A stretch of DNA of 64,000 nucleotides, from NCBI RefSeq assembly GCF_000821245.2, contig NZ_LN611424.1:388065-452064 (forward strand), given 5' to 3'. Under the pieces are notes generated by a model. It saw nothing but the letters and a program-made list of their open reading frames with translations, searched no databases and was not told the DNA's origin. The stretch comes from Virgibacillus senegalensis. Lineage in GTDB: Bacteria; Bacillota; Bacilli; Bacillales; Amphibacillaceae. The translations under genes were made by a program, and so were the position numbers. Positions 63,644 to 64,000 of the stretch are shown piece after piece (the first letter of the stretch is position 1; each line of letters starts with the position of its first letter).

Positions 63644-64000
63644 GTGACATCAGGCAAAACAGCAGTAGATATCAAGTTAACGACCGAAATTTTTGATTTA
63701 GGTCAAAAAGATGTAACCGTTGTGGAAGAAACGGGCAGTTATATACAAAAAGGGGATACCGCTGTCCTAACCTTTACCGAGCATCAGGAACAGGGGGAGG
63801 ATGTCCAGGCTCTGATCACCATTCATCCGGAAAAAGTCAGTGTGAAGCGGACAGGCGCCGTAAGAATGCATCAAGTGTTTCGAAAAAAACAGACGACCGA
63901 AAATGTTTATCGACATGAATTCGGCACCATGCATATGGAAACACATACTGACCAAATTATTTTTAAACAATTAAAAGAGCAGAAAAACGGTGAATTGTTT
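63644..64000 (+). CDS. ywiB: DUF1934 protein YwiB (partial, 3' end outside the window)
   Basis: 119 codons are visible to the window edge. The product TSGKTAVDIKLTTEIFDLGQ and EETGSYIQKGDTAVLTFTEH fits the DUF1934 beta-barrel family to which B. subtilis YwiB belongs. In B. subtilis ywiB precedes argS. The start is GTG 63644, preceded by AAGGGGGTG at about ten bases; no alternative is better. Function unknown. Confidence 0.8.
   Translation, partial: MTSGKTAVDIKLTTEIFDLGQKDVTVVEETGSYIQKGDTAVLTFTEHQEQGEDVQALITIHPEKVSVKRTGAVRMHQVFRKKQTTENVYRHEFGTMHMETHTDQIIFKQLKEQKNGELF

Noticed and set aside
1-64000. CRISPR array, tRNA/rRNA genes or intact prophage
   Set aside because: No regularly spaced short direct repeats, no tRNA-like clover sequence and no cluster of phage structural genes were seen; the AimR-like gene is alone.

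Overview
The window comes from a Gram-positive, endospore-forming, probably halotolerant member of the Bacillaceae (relatives of Oceanobacillus, Virgibacillus and Halobacillus). This rests on sporulation genes (gerQ, a pbpG-type penicillin-binding protein), strong AGGAGG ribosome-binding sites, gene order shared with Bacillus subtilis (ywdI-ywdK-gerQ; hemQ-pta-lipL-ywfO-ywgA; ywhB-ywhD-pbpG-speE-speB; a ywiB-like gene), acidic exported proteins and an ectoine-uptake operon. No rRNA, tRNA, CRISPR array or intact mobile element was found. Identifications come from reading the sequence, without database searches.

Layout. 1-9.2 kb: end of an ABC-F gene, a decayed IS1182-type transposase, an M29 aminopeptidase, recQ, brnQ with a near-consensus promoter, and a cation:proton antiporter. 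9.3-14.4 kb: a GNAT enzyme, a 1.1-kb non-coding stretch, then an ehuBCDA-like ectoine/hydroxyectoine importer. 14.5-22.3 kb: an AI-2E family membrane protein, phosphoglucomutase, a manganese riboswitch with a TerC exporter, an OsmC protein, a zinc-binding lipoprotein behind a Zur-type operator, and a second M29 aminopeptidase. 22.3-30.3 kb: the NHEJ pair LigD/Ku, an acyltransferase, a YjiH transporter-like protein, a fructosamine-kinase-like protein and an AraC regulator. 30.4-36.3 kb: a disaccharide importer with a GH65 phosphorylase, behind a cre site. 36.9-45.2 kb: a secreted M6 metallopeptidase, an AarF kinase with a phasin-like partner, an RsbR-type stress protein, a 45-residue orphan and a sodium symporter. 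45.3-64 kb: mostly conserved core genes, broken at 54-56.8 kb by an ISL3 scar and an orphan fused oligopeptide-type permease, and ending with an AimR-like receptor beside the spermidine operon.

Functional links. Salt and solute handling (Ehu importer, antiporter, sodium symporter), metal homeostasis (Mn riboswitch/TerC, Zur/Zn lipoprotein), carbon and acetate metabolism (GH65 cluster, pgcA, pta), polyamine synthesis (speB makes putrescine, speE makes spermidine) and spore biology (gerQ, pbpG, LigD/Ku) all appear.

Most unusual observations. First, a dispersed GC-rich repeat occurs about eight times; in at least six copies the core is bounded by a perfect 6-13 bp inverted repeat whose sequence differs from copy to copy. 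Second, an AimR-family (arbitrium receptor) homologue appears to lack the N-terminal DNA-binding domain and has no adjacent peptide gene. Others are a probable ATT start codon in ehuC, competing hairpins behind the manganese riboswitch, and a large acidic insertion in a MalF-like permease.
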